Positions 40,883-49,858 of a DNA stretch of 64,000 nucleotides are shown piece by piece (the first letter of the stretch is position 1; each line of letters begins with the position of its first letter). The stretch comes from Chrysophaeum taylorii (taxonomy: Eukaryota; Sar; Pelagophyceae; Pelagomonadales; Pelagomonadaceae). The position numbers and the translations under genes are program-made. The notes beneath the pieces are model-generated. The model was not told where the DNA came from, did no database searches, and worked only from the letters and a program-made list of their open reading frames with translations. The stretch spans positions 94,225-158,224 of the forward strand of contig JAQMWT010000361.1 in NCBI GenBank assembly GCA_029834535.1, given 5' to 3'.

Positions 40883-41716
40883 TTAGGTGATTCTAAGGGT
40901 TTTGGACTGGAGAATGGCGGCGATCTGGGTGGTGGAGAAGACGTCGTCGTCCTTGTGCTCCTTACCGAGGGCGACGTCGGCCGCGGCACCAAGAAGTTCG
41001 GCGGGGGTCCGCCGGGCGTACTGCTGGGCGGGGTAGCGGTCAGCAGTCTCGACGACGAGGGCGGACGAGGGTATGTGGCCGGCGAGCGCGATCCAGTCGA
41101 GAAGTCGCGCCGCGTCGAGGCGGGGGACGCGACCATCGTCGTCGGCGACGAGACCCGCGAAGGCCATCGCGCGCTCGTCGGGCGTGGCGTTCAAGGCGAG
41201 GCCGAGGACGGCGACGAGGAAACCAACTTTGAAGGAATCTTGGCGCTCGAGGGCCGCGTGGTTGAGGACCACGCGGTCGATGTAGTGGGCCAAAGCGAGC
41301 GGCCGGTCGAGGTACCGAGTCGCGACGCGGACGAAGTCGGGGTACGTGCACTCGGCCTCGAGTCCCCCGAGCTCTCTCGAACAGCCTCGCGCGACGTCCT
41401 CGAACGCGACCGGCGTCAACCCCGCGTTCCGGTCGCGCAGCTCGAGCCGCTCCTTGTGGTCGAGGGCCTGCTGCGACTCGACGAGGTCCAACTGCTCGGA
41501 CCGATTGGCCTGCGACCGCGACGCCCGCCAGAACCACGCTCCAAGCGACCCTAGGACGCCCACGACGGCATACGGCGCCCACCACACGCTCTCGTCCTTC
41601 TTCGCTTCCACGTGCTGCGCCGTACTTGATGACCATCGCTGCTCCTGGTTCGCCGCCAAAGCCACCGGCCTCCGACGGCAAGACGCAACGGCGAGACTGG
41701 TGCCGCGGCGAGACAT
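40883..41716 (-). CDS. Hypothetical mitochondrial single-pass membrane protein
   Basis: A 277-residue frame from ATG 41716. The Arg/Ser/Ala-rich N-terminus (MSRRGTSLAVASCRRRPVAL) is a good mitochondrial presequence. One membrane helix follows (APYAVVGVLGSLGAWFW). The C-terminal part is helical; AFAGLVADDDGRVPRLDAAR resembles a degenerate EF-hand loop between two helices, but the calcium ligands are incomplete. Function unknown. Confidence 0.55.
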   Translation of the reverse strand: MSRRGTSLAVASCRRRPVALAANQEQRWSSSTAQHVEAKKDESVWWAPYAVVGVLGSLGAWFWRASRSQANRSEQLDLVESQQALDHKERLELRDRNAGLTPVAFEDVARGCSRELGGLEAECTYPDFVRVATRYLDRPLALAHYIDRVVLNHAALERQDSFKVGFLVAVLGLALNATPDERAMAFAGLVADDDGRVPRLDAARLLDWIALAGHIPSSALVVETADRYPAQQYARRTPAELLGAAADVALGKEHKDDDVFSTTQIAAILQSKTLRIT

Positions 41717-41797
41717 ATTTATTAATCCTCCTACCCTCATCCACCCCGAGCTCAAAAGAGCAGAAATTCAAAAGGAGTCGACTTGAAAAACAACCTA

Positions 41798-42424
41798 CTA
41801 CGCCAAAATCTTGCCCTGGCAGGTGTTGACGACGCTGAGAGGGAAGGAGAGGGCCCCGAGGGGGGCCGTCAGCACACACTTGAGGTCGAGGACACCCGCG
41901 GGCCAGAGTTTGGCGTGGCCGACGGAGTGGGTTTCGAGGACGTTGTTGCGGAGGGAGTCCCTCGCGAGCGCGAGGAGCATGCTCGGCCGGAGGTCGTCCA
42001 GTACGTAGACGGCCGTGGTCAACGAAGCGCCGAGGGGCAGGGCGGCGAACCCCTGGATCTCCTGGTGCCCCGCCGTGTATAGGTCGTCGCCCCCGAGCAT
42101 CCTAAAGTTGGCGGTCATGTTTATCCCCCGAATGCGAAAGGCCACCGGCATGTCGTTGTGGAGCCGCATCTCGAGGAGGGTCTCGAGGTGGAGGCCGCCG
42201 TCCCGCTTGAGCCAGAGCTTGGTGATCCGCGAGTTGAGGATGTCGATGCGCATCGGGTTCGGCGGTGATTTTACTCGCCACGTGGTCGGCTCGGCGAGCC
42301 GGGACGTGTGAAAGACTGCGGGGGCGAAGTAGAGCGCCAGAGCGCACATGACCACCGCGGGCCACCGTCGCTTTTTTTTCTGGGCGACGCCGCCATTCGA
42401 CGTCTTGGCTATGGGCTGACACAT
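41798..42424 (-). CDS. Single-pass membrane protein with LEA2/NDR1-like domain
   Basis: A 208-residue frame from ATG 42424. A basic cytosolic start (KKKRRW) is followed by a membrane anchor (AVVMCALALYFAPAVF) and a beta-rich domain: MRIDILNSRITKLWL, LHLETLLEMRLHNDMPVAF, then a GINMTANF strand. The alternating strands with an N-x-x-P-V-x-F core resemble the LEA_2/NDR1 fold of plant and algal membrane proteins. Assignment is by pattern only. Divergent with the NADPH-oxidase-like gene, 86 bp between starts. Confidence 0.5.
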   Translation of the reverse strand: MCQPIAKTSNGGVAQKKKRRWPAVVMCALALYFAPAVFHTSRLAEPTTWRVKSPPNPMRIDILNSRITKLWLKRDGGLHLETLLEMRLHNDMPVAFRIRGINMTANFRMLGGDDLYTAGHQEIQGFAALPLGASLTTAVYVLDDLRPSMLLALARDSLRNNVLETHSVGHAKLWPAGVLDLKCVLTAPLGALSFPLSVVNTCQGKILA

Positions 42425-42510
42425 CGTCGTCTGACGACGCCTTTTTACTACTATACTAGGATGAGCAGAAACGTGGAAAATAATTGAAGTACGTCGTCGA
42501 TGTCGTCCTG

Positions 42511-44931
42511 ATGTGGTCGGCATTAGCCGAATTTTGCGCCGGGGTCGCGCTCTTCGTGGTCGGGCTCCACGAAGGGCACGTCTGGATGCGCACGGCCGTC
42601 ATCACGGGAGTCTACTCGACGCGCGACCTCGAGCGCGGCGGCATTGCCGAGTATTACCGAAAGGGTGAGTTTCGCGCGCTGCTGGTGTGGACCATGTTGC
42701 CCCCGCTCGCGGTTATCGTGCTCCTCCATTCGAGCTTTGGCATGTATCGGAGGTCGCTCGACGCCTCTTCGACGGAATGCGCTGCCATCGCCCTCACGTT
42801 TGTGGTCGCGGCCGCGGCGTGCGTGTTTGGCGGCGTCCTCGCGCAAAAGCTCGCCAACCGAAACAAGCTGTGGGATTGCGGGATATTTTCGCTCGATTGC
42901 AACATCAACGATGATTACGATTACCAGCAGACGGGTCTCATCTCGCTCACGGGGTTCGTCGAACTTTTTGTGTTCGCGTTCTTGTTTGCCATCGCGGCGC
43001 CGCTCGCGGTCTTCTCGTCGCTTCGCGCGGAGAGGAAGCGCCGCCGCGAGCAGCAGCAGCAGCAGCAGGGCGGGGGGCTTCCGACGATGGAGCCCTCCTC
43101 GACGACGACGATGACAAAAGAACCGTTGGCGGCGGAGGCCAAGCCGCTCCTCGGGATAACCCCGCTCCCGGAGGAGGAAGCGCCGCGGATATCGCGCGAC
43201 GTTCGGACGGTCGCCGGAGGCGTCGCCGGCGGCGTCGTGTTCGGCCTCGTCTTCGCGTGCGCGGCGTTGTTGCCGACCTCGTTCGAGACGTTTGTGCCCT
43301 CCGCGATCAAATCGTACGTGCTCTCGAGGATGCGGCACCAGTGGTCGTCGACCGATACGTCCGGTTGGCGCTACGTGTTGAAGATCGCGCTGCTCGACTC
43401 GGCCGCGTTCAAGTTTTGGCCCGACCTTTTGATGTGGTACGGCTACCTCGCGATCATCGCGCTTGTGGGCGTCGCCTCGCGCTTGTGGGTCCCGCTTCGT
43501 CGCCTCTTGGCACGGCCCGTTGTCGTAATACGAACCGTCACGGTCGGCGAGGCGGCGTTCTGGGTCGCGACGACGGCGCTCTTCGTCGGGCTGACCGCGT
43601 ACTGGCGAAGACGCCGATACTGGGCGGGGTCGCGTGCGTCCGAGCTCAAGTCGAGCGAGCTCTGGGCGCGCATCATCGGACAGCTCGCGAACGCGACCAT
43701 CGGACTCCTCGTGCTGCCGGTGACGCGCAACTCGGTTTGGTCGACGTACCTCGGCGTGGGTTGGGACGGCCTCTTGCGCTTCCACGTAATCGCCGGCAAC
43801 GCCTTCCTCCTGCTCGTCCTGGCGCACGCAGCTCTGTGGTATCAGACGGAAAAACACGACCTCATCACCTACCCGCTTGGCTTCAAGTTTCCATACCCGA
43901 ACGCCTCGAACTGGACGGTCGCGCTCGTCGTCGTTAACGCGTCGGCGATGCTCGTCGCCATGGGAATCCTCGCGCGTTTTCGGCGCACCAATTGGGAGCT
44001 GTTCAAATGGTCGCACCACATCGCGCTCGCCGTCTTTCTGGCCGTCCTCTGGCACGCCAACATGTGCTGGTACTACCTGATCGGGGGCCTCGCGCTCTAC
44101 TCGTTTGATCGCTACGCGCGCTTTGCCAAGGCGACGCTCGCCGCCGACGACGATTTTTCCCTCGTCGCCGCGACCTGCCTCGACGGCGTCGACGGCGACG
44201 ACTACGGCACCGTCGTCCGCCTCGAGTACGCGTCCAAGCAGCTCTCGTCGCACTTCCCAGGTCAGTACGCGTGGCTGCACGCGGCCGAGGCGTCGGCGCT
44301 CGAGTGGCACCCCTTCACGATCTCGTCGGGCCCGACGGGTACGACGACGCGGACGCATCACATCAAAGTCGTGGGGGCGGGGGGATCATGGACGCGACGC
44401 CTCGCGGAGGCTGCCCGCGAGCACGGTGCGGATCTCACGCTCTCTGTCGACGGACCCTACGGCTTGCCGCCCTCGCTCGATCTCTACGAGCGCGTCGTCT
44501 TCGTCGCCGGCGGCATCGGTGTCACGCCGATCGCGTCAATCATCGCCGACCAGCTGCAATCCGCGAACGACGACAGCCCCATCCTCGCCGCTCGGCTCTT
44601 ATGGGTCGCAAAATCGCGCCGCCTCTTCGACGTGTTCAGCCAAACCCTCCGGCTCGCCGACCTCGCGGGGCGGGGCGGCTCGGTCGGCCTCTCGGCCGCG
44701 CTCTACGAATCTCGCGGCGCGCCCGACACGCCCGACGACGAGCAGAAACAGCAGCCACTCCCGGTCACCCGTGGTCGTCCGAATCTCGACGCCGAGTTCG
44801 AAAACTTCATTCCTCGCGACGCCTCGGCCACTCTCTGCTTCGCCTGCGGTCCCGTGTCCCTCGTCGCCGCCGCCAGAAACGCCGCCGTTCGCCGCGGCGC
44901 CTTCTTCTATGCCGAGTCGTTCGAGCTCTAA
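42511..44931 (+). CDS. NADPH oxidase / ferric reductase-like flavocytochrome
   Basis: An 806-residue intronless frame from ATG 42511. The N-terminal third has several extra membrane helices and a Gln run followed by an acidic/Pro loop (residues 180-225). The ferric-reductase core has paired haem histidines: RFHVIAGNAFLLLVLAHAAL and WSHHIALAVFLAVLWHANM. FAD binding is shown by HFPGQYAWLH and EWHPFTISSG. NADPH binding is shown by DGPYGLPP, AGGIGVTPIASII and the final CGPVSLVAAARN. The chain ends in E-S-F, as is usual. It moves electrons from cytosolic NADPH across a membrane to oxygen (superoxide) or ferric iron. No EF-hands are present, so direct calcium control is not indicated. Confidence 0.9.
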   Translation: MWSALAEFCAGVALFVVGLHEGHVWMRTAVITGVYSTRDLERGGIAEYYRKGEFRALLVWTMLPPLAVIVLLHSSFGMYRRSLDASSTECAAIALTFVVAAAACVFGGVLAQKLANRNKLWDCGIFSLDCNINDDYDYQQTGLISLTGFVELFVFAFLFAIAAPLAVFSSLRAERKRRREQQQQQQGGGLPTMEPSSTTTMTKEPLAAEAKPLLGITPLPEEEAPRISRDVRTVAGGVAGGVVFGLVFACAALLPTSFETFVPSAIKSYVLSRMRHQWSSTDTSGWRYVLKIALLDSAAFKFWPDLLMWYGYLAIIALVGVASRLWVPLRRLLARPVVVIRTVTVGEAAFWVATTALFVGLTAYWRRRRYWAGSRASELKSSELWARIIGQLANATIGLLVLPVTRNSVWSTYLGVGWDGLLRFHVIAGNAFLLLVLAHAALWYQTEKHDLITYPLGFKFPYPNASNWTVALVVVNASAMLVAMGILARFRRTNWELFKWSHHIALAVFLAVLWHANMCWYYLIGGLALYSFDRYARFAKATLAADDDFSLVAATCLDGVDGDDYGTVVRLEYASKQLSSHFPGQYAWLHAAEASALEWHPFTISSGPTGTTTRTHHIKVVGAGGSWTRRLAEAAREHGADLTLSVDGPYGLPPSLDLYERVVFVAGGIGVTPIASIIADQLQSANDDSPILAARLLWVAKSRRLFDVFSQTLRLADLAGRGGSVGLSAALYESRGAPDTPDDEQKQQPLPVTRGRPNLDAEFENFIPRDASATLCFACGPVSLVAAARNAAVRRGAFFYAESFEL

Positions 44932-45104
44932 AGCTGGAAAAAAATTTTTGTCGGGCTGGCACTCCCGCTGCACACCCCTGCCTTCTAGAAGGAGAGAGAC
45001 AACAAAGCAGCAGCTGTAGAGTGGTGATGATGATCTCCCGGGCCCGCCCGCCCCCTTTTTGTTCGTTTGTATGTTTGTTTGTTTTTATAAGCAACAAGTG
45101 CAGG

Positions 45105-45440
45105 CCAGTAAGTTCGCCAGTAAGTTCACCTGGTCCCAATCTCTAACCCCAGTAAGTTCACCTGGTCCCAGTAAGTTCACCTAGTCCCAATCTCTAACCC
45201 CAGTAAGTTCGGCGTAAGCCCACTCGTGCTCACATCCACTCACCCCACTCTCCTTCGAGCTCGTCGCTCTCACCTCCGCCAATCTAAGCTGCTTTGATCC
45301 GTACACGCCGCTAGCCCTTGCGTTCACTCTAAAAACCCCAGTAAGTTCACTTGGTCCCAGTAAGTTCACCTGGTCACTTAGTTCACCTAGTCCCAATCTC
45401 AAACCTCAGTAAGTTCACGTGGTCCCAGTAAGTTCACCTA
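45105..45440 (+). repeat. Interspersed array of about ten CAGTAAGTTCACCTGGTC-type units
   Basis: CAGTAAGTTC occurs in clusters (45115-45215 and 45337-45440), mostly followed by ACCTGGTCC and sometimes by a CAATCTCTAACCC spacer. Units are separated by 0-20 bp in the clusters and by a 120-bp unique stretch between clusters. It abuts the broken helicase and looks like mobile-element or satellite debris. Confidence 0.85.
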
Positions 45441-46030
45441 CCGTGCGCGTGTAGACGCCGGGAGGGGGCTTATCGGTATTGCGCAGCACGTGTGGGGTAG
45501 GGTGGAGTCGTCGACCCAGATGAGTATATCTCCTCGGGGTTGCCGATCGACAGAGAGCCACGTAGAGCTGGACGTGGCAGAAGACGGGCTTGGGAAAGAG
45601 GACGCCGACCTCGCGGGGCGTCTGGCCCTGGCTCTTGGTGATCGTTTGGCGTCGGCGGGCCTTACGGGATACAGGTTGGAGGAGCCTCGGTGACAACGAC
45701 ACGATCGATCATGTATCTGGTACCGTTGCAGTGGCCGTGCGACGGGTCGAGGTTGAGAAGACATTAAGCTCGCGATCAAAGTCAGCATGCCGTTGGTTGT
45801 CAGGGAGTTGAAAACTCTACTGTAAAGAGCGAGGCGTCGTCTTCCGACCCAGCCTAGTCAGCCGAAAAGAACTCCGACGCCTCGTCTCCGGGAAAAAAGG
45901 CCGCGGTCATGCGCGCGTTGTCCGCATCGACAACATCGTTTCGACGGGGCGTGAGAATGGCGCGCTGAAAGAGCCGCCGCGGGTCGTGGAAATAGTCTGC
46001 GAGGTCGCCGTAGACGGCTTGGAGGATCAC
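45420..46030 (-). pseudogene. Degenerate PIF1/Helitron-type DNA helicase fragment
   Basis: Minus-strand pieces in several frames line up with the C-terminal half of PIF1-like helicases, in order. 46030-45854 carries QRAILTPRRNDVVDADNARM and PGDEASEFFSAD, then a stop. Near 45800 is NSLTTNGM. 45760-45690 carries NLDPSHGHCNGTRYMIDRVV, then a stop. 45665-45527 carries RRQTITKSQGQTPREVGVLF and HVQLYVALCRSA. Stops and frame changes separate them, and the N-terminal Walker motifs are missing. PIF1-like helicases of this class are typical of Helitron transposons as well as host genes, so the fragment is probably a dead transposon remnant. Confidence 0.85.
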
Positions 46031-46101
46031 TTTCTGGCTCTCGCGCCTACCTGATGCTTACTCTCGCGCCTATCTGATCCTTACCCTAAATCGAGGGACA
46101 A

Positions 46102-46132
<31 letters not shown>

Positions 46133-46206
46133 AACATCTGTCGATTAGTAGTTAGGAAGAGAAGCGCCACGTCGTCGTCCGCGCGCGATACGTACAGACG
46201 ACGCAA

Positions 46207-48144
46207 CTAACTCTGATAGCCTCGCTCGTCGTCGCTCCAGCCGCTTCGCCATTCGCGCATCCAGCCGGGCCCCATGCGCCTCGGGTCTCTGAGGCTGTGG
46301 ACGCGGCCCTTGGTGTGATAATAGCTGGCCTCGCCGAGACCGTGGTAGCCCCGGAGGCGGTGGATGAAGCCAGAGAAGGTGGACCAGAAAGTGCCCGCAA
46401 AGACCTTGGCCCGCGAACAGACGAGCTGGTCGACCATGCCGAAGTGGTTGGGGTTGAGGTCGGGAAGGAGGGTGGACCGAAAATCGTCGAGCACGAGAAC
46501 GGTCCAGCCGTGACGCGCGAAGGGGTCCCAGGATGGGTCGTCGGGGCAGCCGTACTCCTTGGGTCTGGGGACCGGGTAGGAGGAGCAGGGCTTGCGGTCG
46601 TACATGCAGCCCTGGCACTTTCCCTTTGGGTCGTCCGTGGCGAGATACACGAGCGCGCCCCGGGGGATGATGTCGTAGCCGCCGAGGTTGTCGATAATCT
46701 CCTGGGCGCCGATCTTGGCGGTTCTATATTGAAAGTCGTTCCGGCGCGCGTGGATCGCATAATAAGTGCCGTTGCGGTCGCGGATAGCGCGGACAACCTT
46801 GTCGGCGGCGCATTGGATTTCGTCGCGATACCTCGCGTAGTCTCTCACGAACCTGCGGTAGAACGCCGCCGCCCTGGGATCTGCGAAGAAGGCAAACGAG
46901 TAAAAGTTCATCAAGATGCGGTGTTCGCCAGACCCCGCGGCGTGGAGATGCCTCGCCGCGCGCAGCCCTTGATCGTAAAACAGCGGTTGGCGTCCCTGCG
47001 CGAACGCGTCGAGGCGCCGCGCGAAGCGACTAGACCTCCGGCCGGGCTGCTGCTTTCCGTGCCGCAGGTGTGTGGTGGTCGTGTTGATGATCGAGTCGTC
47101 CGCGAGGTCGCCGTCGGGAAAGACGAAGAATTTTCGGGTGACGGGGGGGAGCATTGCGTCGGCGTTTCTCTTCATAAAGCCCCAGAGCGCCGGTCCTTTC
47201 GACTGGGCGGGCGGCTCAACTCCCTTGCTCCGGACGACGTCCGCGAGGAACTCGGGCATCGGCCGCGTCTTCCAGCCCCGGTGCGAGCTCAAGAGTGTCA
47301 CGTTTAAAAAGGCCGCGAGCCCAAACGCCCGCCGTTTCTCGAACTCCTTTGAGACGAGGTAGAGCTGTTGAGCGGGCGGGAGCACGATCGTGCGTCCGGT
47401 AACGTGCGCGAACACGAGCATGCACTCGACGCCCATCCGGATGTTGTTCCAGCCGCCGGCGTCGTACTCGAACGTCAGGAACTGCTCCTCGCCGCCGGGT
47501 CTTTTGTAAGGCGCGCGCTCCAGCGCGCGGTCCGCCGGCACGTCCCGCCAATAAATCAGCTCCGAGTCTACAAACCGCCCGTCGCACGTCAGCGTGCCGC
47601 GCGGCGCCCCGGCGGCCTCGTCGTGCGACGCGTACCTCGCCGCCGCTGCCGTCCGAGGAGGCGGCCCAGCACCTTTTTTTGAAGAAGGCCGCGGCGGCGG
47701 CGACGGCGGCGGCGGCGGCTTCTCGATCGGTCGTCCAGACGTACTCGTCGTGGTCGTCGCCGCGGTACTATTGTCCGCCAACCGTGGTGGTGGCAGTCGT
47801 CGTCGTTGTCCTGGGGGTGGCGGGGGCGGGATCGTCGCCGGCGCGCGCGTCGTCGTCGTAATAACCGGATTCTTTGGCAGTAAGTTTTTGGTCGGCGGAT
47901 TCGCCGCGGAGAAGAAGAACTTGCGCGCGAAGTTTTCCCTTAAGGCCTGAGCGACCTCGGCGGGGTGGTCGATGACAGCCCTCAAGTGCGTCCTTTCGAG
48001 GTGCGGACGCACCCCGAGCAAGACGAGGAGCATCCAGAGCGCGAGGAGCGGCCCGACGCACGCGACAACCCGCGCCGGGCGCACACGCTTGGCCCCCATT
48101 CGACGACCGTTTTTCTTGTAGGGGGGGGGGGAAGAACCCACCAT
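46207..48144 (-). CDS. GDP-fucose O-fucosyltransferase-family protein
   Basis: A 645-residue frame from ATG 48144. It is type II: a short basic N-terminus and a membrane anchor (VVACVGPLLALWMLLVLLG), then a long Pro/Ser/Thr-rich stem (residues 100-170). The catalytic region starts with GGWNNIRMGVECMLVFAHVT and TGRTIVLPP, as in plant and algal O-FucT proteins. Later come YYAIHARRNDFQ, the H-x-R-x-x-D site that binds GDP-fucose, and VFAGTFWSTFSGFIHRLRGY, the S-T-F-S-G-x-I-x-R-x-R-G-Y signature. It probably transfers fucose to protein or glycan in the Golgi. It partners functionally with the nucleotide-sugar transporter in this window only by inference. Its ATG is 16 bp from that of the divergent GCN5-PHD gene. 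Confidence 0.85.
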   Translation of the reverse strand: MVGSSPPPYKKNGRRMGAKRVRPARVVACVGPLLALWMLLVLLGVRPHLERTHLRAVIDHPAEVAQALRENFARKFFFSAANPPTKNLLPKNPVITTTTRAPATIPPPPPPGQRRRLPPPRLADNSTAATTTTSTSGRPIEKPPPPPSPPPRPSSKKGAGPPPRTAAAARYASHDEAAGAPRGTLTCDGRFVDSELIYWRDVPADRALERAPYKRPGGEEQFLTFEYDAGGWNNIRMGVECMLVFAHVTGRTIVLPPAQQLYLVSKEFEKRRAFGLAAFLNVTLLSSHRGWKTRPMPEFLADVVRSKGVEPPAQSKGPALWGFMKRNADAMLPPVTRKFFVFPDGDLADDSIINTTTTHLRHGKQQPGRRSSRFARRLDAFAQGRQPLFYDQGLRAARHLHAAGSGEHRILMNFYSFAFFADPRAAAFYRRFVRDYARYRDEIQCAADKVVRAIRDRNGTYYAIHARRNDFQYRTAKIGAQEIIDNLGGYDIIPRGALVYLATDDPKGKCQGCMYDRKPCSSYPVPRPKEYGCPDDPSWDPFARHGWTVLVLDDFRSTLLPDLNPNHFGMVDQLVCSRAKVFAGTFWSTFSGFIHRLRGYHGLGEASYYHTKGRVHSLRDPRRMGPGWMREWRSGWSDDERGYQS

Positions 48145-48160
48145 CCGCGATCAATCAATC
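48145..48160. promoter_or_regulatory. 16-bp divergent intergenic region between two ATGs
   Basis: Only 16 bp separate the start codons of the O-fucosyltransferase (-) and the GCN5-PHD gene (+). Their 5' UTRs and promoters must overlap each other's coding sequence, unless one true start is downstream. For the minus gene an in-frame ATG lies 14 codons in (MGAKR). No TATA-like string is visible. Confidence 0.5.
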
Positions 48161-49858
48161 ATGTCGGAGGAGGCGTCGTTGTTGAGCCAGCGGTACGAGC
48201 TGGTGGCGCTCAAGGCGGCGTCGTCGGAGGACGAGGAGGCGGTCCGTCGTCTTGAGGCGTTGTCGCGCGTGCTGAGCACGTACATTCCGAACGTGGCGTG
48301 CGAGGAAATGGTCCGCGACGCGCGGTACGAGTGCATCGGAATCGTGGAGAAGGAGACGGAGGAGGTAGTCGGCGGGACGTGCTATCGGGTGTGGCCCGAG
48401 GACAAGACGGGTCCCGCGTTCGTGGAGCTCGCTTTGTTCTGCGTCGACGTCGCGCACCAGGATAAGGGTCTCGGAGCGCGCCTGATGGCGGGCCTCGAAA
48501 GGACGAGCGTCGAGGAGCACGACGCGTCGACGATCCTCGCTTACGCCGACAACCGGGCCTTTGCGTTTTTCCGGCGGCTTGGCTTCTCGCGGACGGTCAC
48601 GACTCCCTTCTCGCACTGGAAGCCGAAGATCATTGATTATTCCCTCGGCGCCGTCGTCGCCGAGAAGCGGCTCGGAGATGGCGGCCCGACCCCGGGGAGT
48701 CAGGCGGCGAACACGTCCGCCGCCGCCGCCGCCGACTCGTCGCGGGCCCTCGCGACGGGCGTGCGAAAGTGCACGAGCGGGCGCGCGAACTGCTACTGCC
48801 GGTCGGGCCGGACGCGCGCCATCGTCCGGTACGACCCGGTTACGGGCAAGGTCCTCGAGGAATACTGCTCGACGTCCGACGCCGCGCGCAAGCTTCACCT
48901 GACCTCGCCCCAGATCACCCACGTCCTCAGCGGCGCCAAGGAGGACGCCAACGGACACAAGTTCCGATATGCCGTCGAGGTCTCGTGGATCCGCGGCGCG
49001 GGGGCGCGCGCCGTCGTCGAGATAGATCCCGCGACGGGCGACGTCGTCCGAGAATTCGACTCGGCCGCGCAGGCCGCGCGCGACCTCGGGATATCCAACT
49101 CGACGATAGGCCTCGTGTGCTCGGGCCAGCGGGACGAGGTCGACGGCCGCGTCTTCCGCTTCAAAGAACCCCGAATCTATCCGTGTGCCGTCTGCGGCTC
49201 TGACCACGACGGCGCGACGCTCCTCCTTTGCGACGGCCTCGACGGACGCTGCGTCTCGACGGCGCACACCACCTGCATCGGCCTCGACGCGGTCCCCGAC
49301 ACGGACTGGTTCTGCGAGAGATGCCGCGCTAAAGGCGAGCACACCAAGGACAAGCGCCTCGCCGCCGACGCCTCGCGCGCCGCGATCGTCGCCAAGCGAC
49401 ACCTCGCCGCCCTCGCCGCCGAGGCATCGCCCGCGAGATCGACGCGCGCCCTCGCCACGCGCCCCCAACATCCCTCAAAGCCGGCCACCAGGAAGCGCAC
49501 CGACATGAACGACGACGACTGTGCCGCCTGCGGCGACGGCGGCGAGCTCTTGTGCTGCGACACGTGCGAGAGGGCCTACCATCTCGAATGCGCCGCCCTC
49601 GACTTGGTTCCGGAAGGCACCTGGAGCTGCGACGTCTGCGTCACCGAAGTCCTCCGCACCGGGACCAAGCGACGGAAGCTTCTTTCTTCTTCTTCTTCTT
49701 CTTCTTCGAAAAGCAACAAAACCAAAGCGGCGGCGGCGGCGGTGGCGGTTCCGCCGAGGCACGCCTATGATTTCGACGCCCAACCCCCCGCCATCGTTTC
49801 CGTCCTTCCGCCCGCGCGTGATGTCAACGCGGGCGTCCCGATCCTCTTCCCCATCTGA
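48161..49858 (+). CDS. GCN5/PCAF-like acetyltransferase with IENR1/NUMOD-like repeats and two PHD fingers
   Basis: A 565-residue intronless frame from ATG 48161. The GNAT domain (about 35-165) follows GCN5: VVGGTCYRVWP, then VELALFCVDVAHQDKGLGAR (acetyl-CoA loop Q-x-x-G-x-G), TILAYADNRAFAFFRRLGF and the end KIIDYSLGAVV. Next come two copies of an intron-endonuclease-associated repeat (IENR1/NUMOD1-like), near 218-265 and 278-330: V-x-[YI]-D-P-x-T-G-x-V, then [SD]-x-x-A-A-R-x-L-x-[LI]-[ST]-x-S-x-I. Two PHD fingers follow, CAVCGSDHDGATLLLCDG with a canonical H and W-F-C-x-x-C, and CAACGDGGELLCCDTCERAY. The C-terminus is Ser/Lys/Ala-rich. It probably acetylates histone H3 at sites chosen by PHD and helix-turn-helix contacts; site choice is inference. 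No bromodomain is seen. Confidence 0.88.
   Translation: MSEEASLLSQRYELVALKAASSEDEEAVRRLEALSRVLSTYIPNVACEEMVRDARYECIGIVEKETEEVVGGTCYRVWPEDKTGPAFVELALFCVDVAHQDKGLGARLMAGLERTSVEEHDASTILAYADNRAFAFFRRLGFSRTVTTPFSHWKPKIIDYSLGAVVAEKRLGDGGPTPGSQAANTSAAAAADSSRALATGVRKCTSGRANCYCRSGRTRAIVRYDPVTGKVLEEYCSTSDAARKLHLTSPQITHVLSGAKEDANGHKFRYAVEVSWIRGAGARAVVEIDPATGDVVREFDSAAQAARDLGISNSTIGLVCSGQRDEVDGRVFRFKEPRIYPCAVCGSDHDGATLLLCDGLDGRCVSTAHTTCIGLDAVPDTDWFCERCRAKGEHTKDKRLAADASRAAIVAKRHLAALAAEASPARSTRALATRPQHPSKPATRKRTDMNDDDCAACGDGGELLCCDTCERAYHLECAALDLVPEGTWSCDVCVTEVLRTGTKRRKLLSSSSSSSSKSNKTKAAAAAVAVPPRHAYDFDAQPPAIVSVLPPARDVNAGVPILFPI

Noticed and set aside
42523-44361. 612-residue minus-strand frame
   Set aside because: Antisense shadow of the NADPH-oxidase gene, with Arg/Glu-rich composition and no domain pattern.
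45105-45440. Possible CRISPR-like array
   Set aside because: Unit lengths and spacing are irregular, units mutate, there are no cas genes and the DNA is eukaryotic. Better explained as mobile-element or satellite debris.
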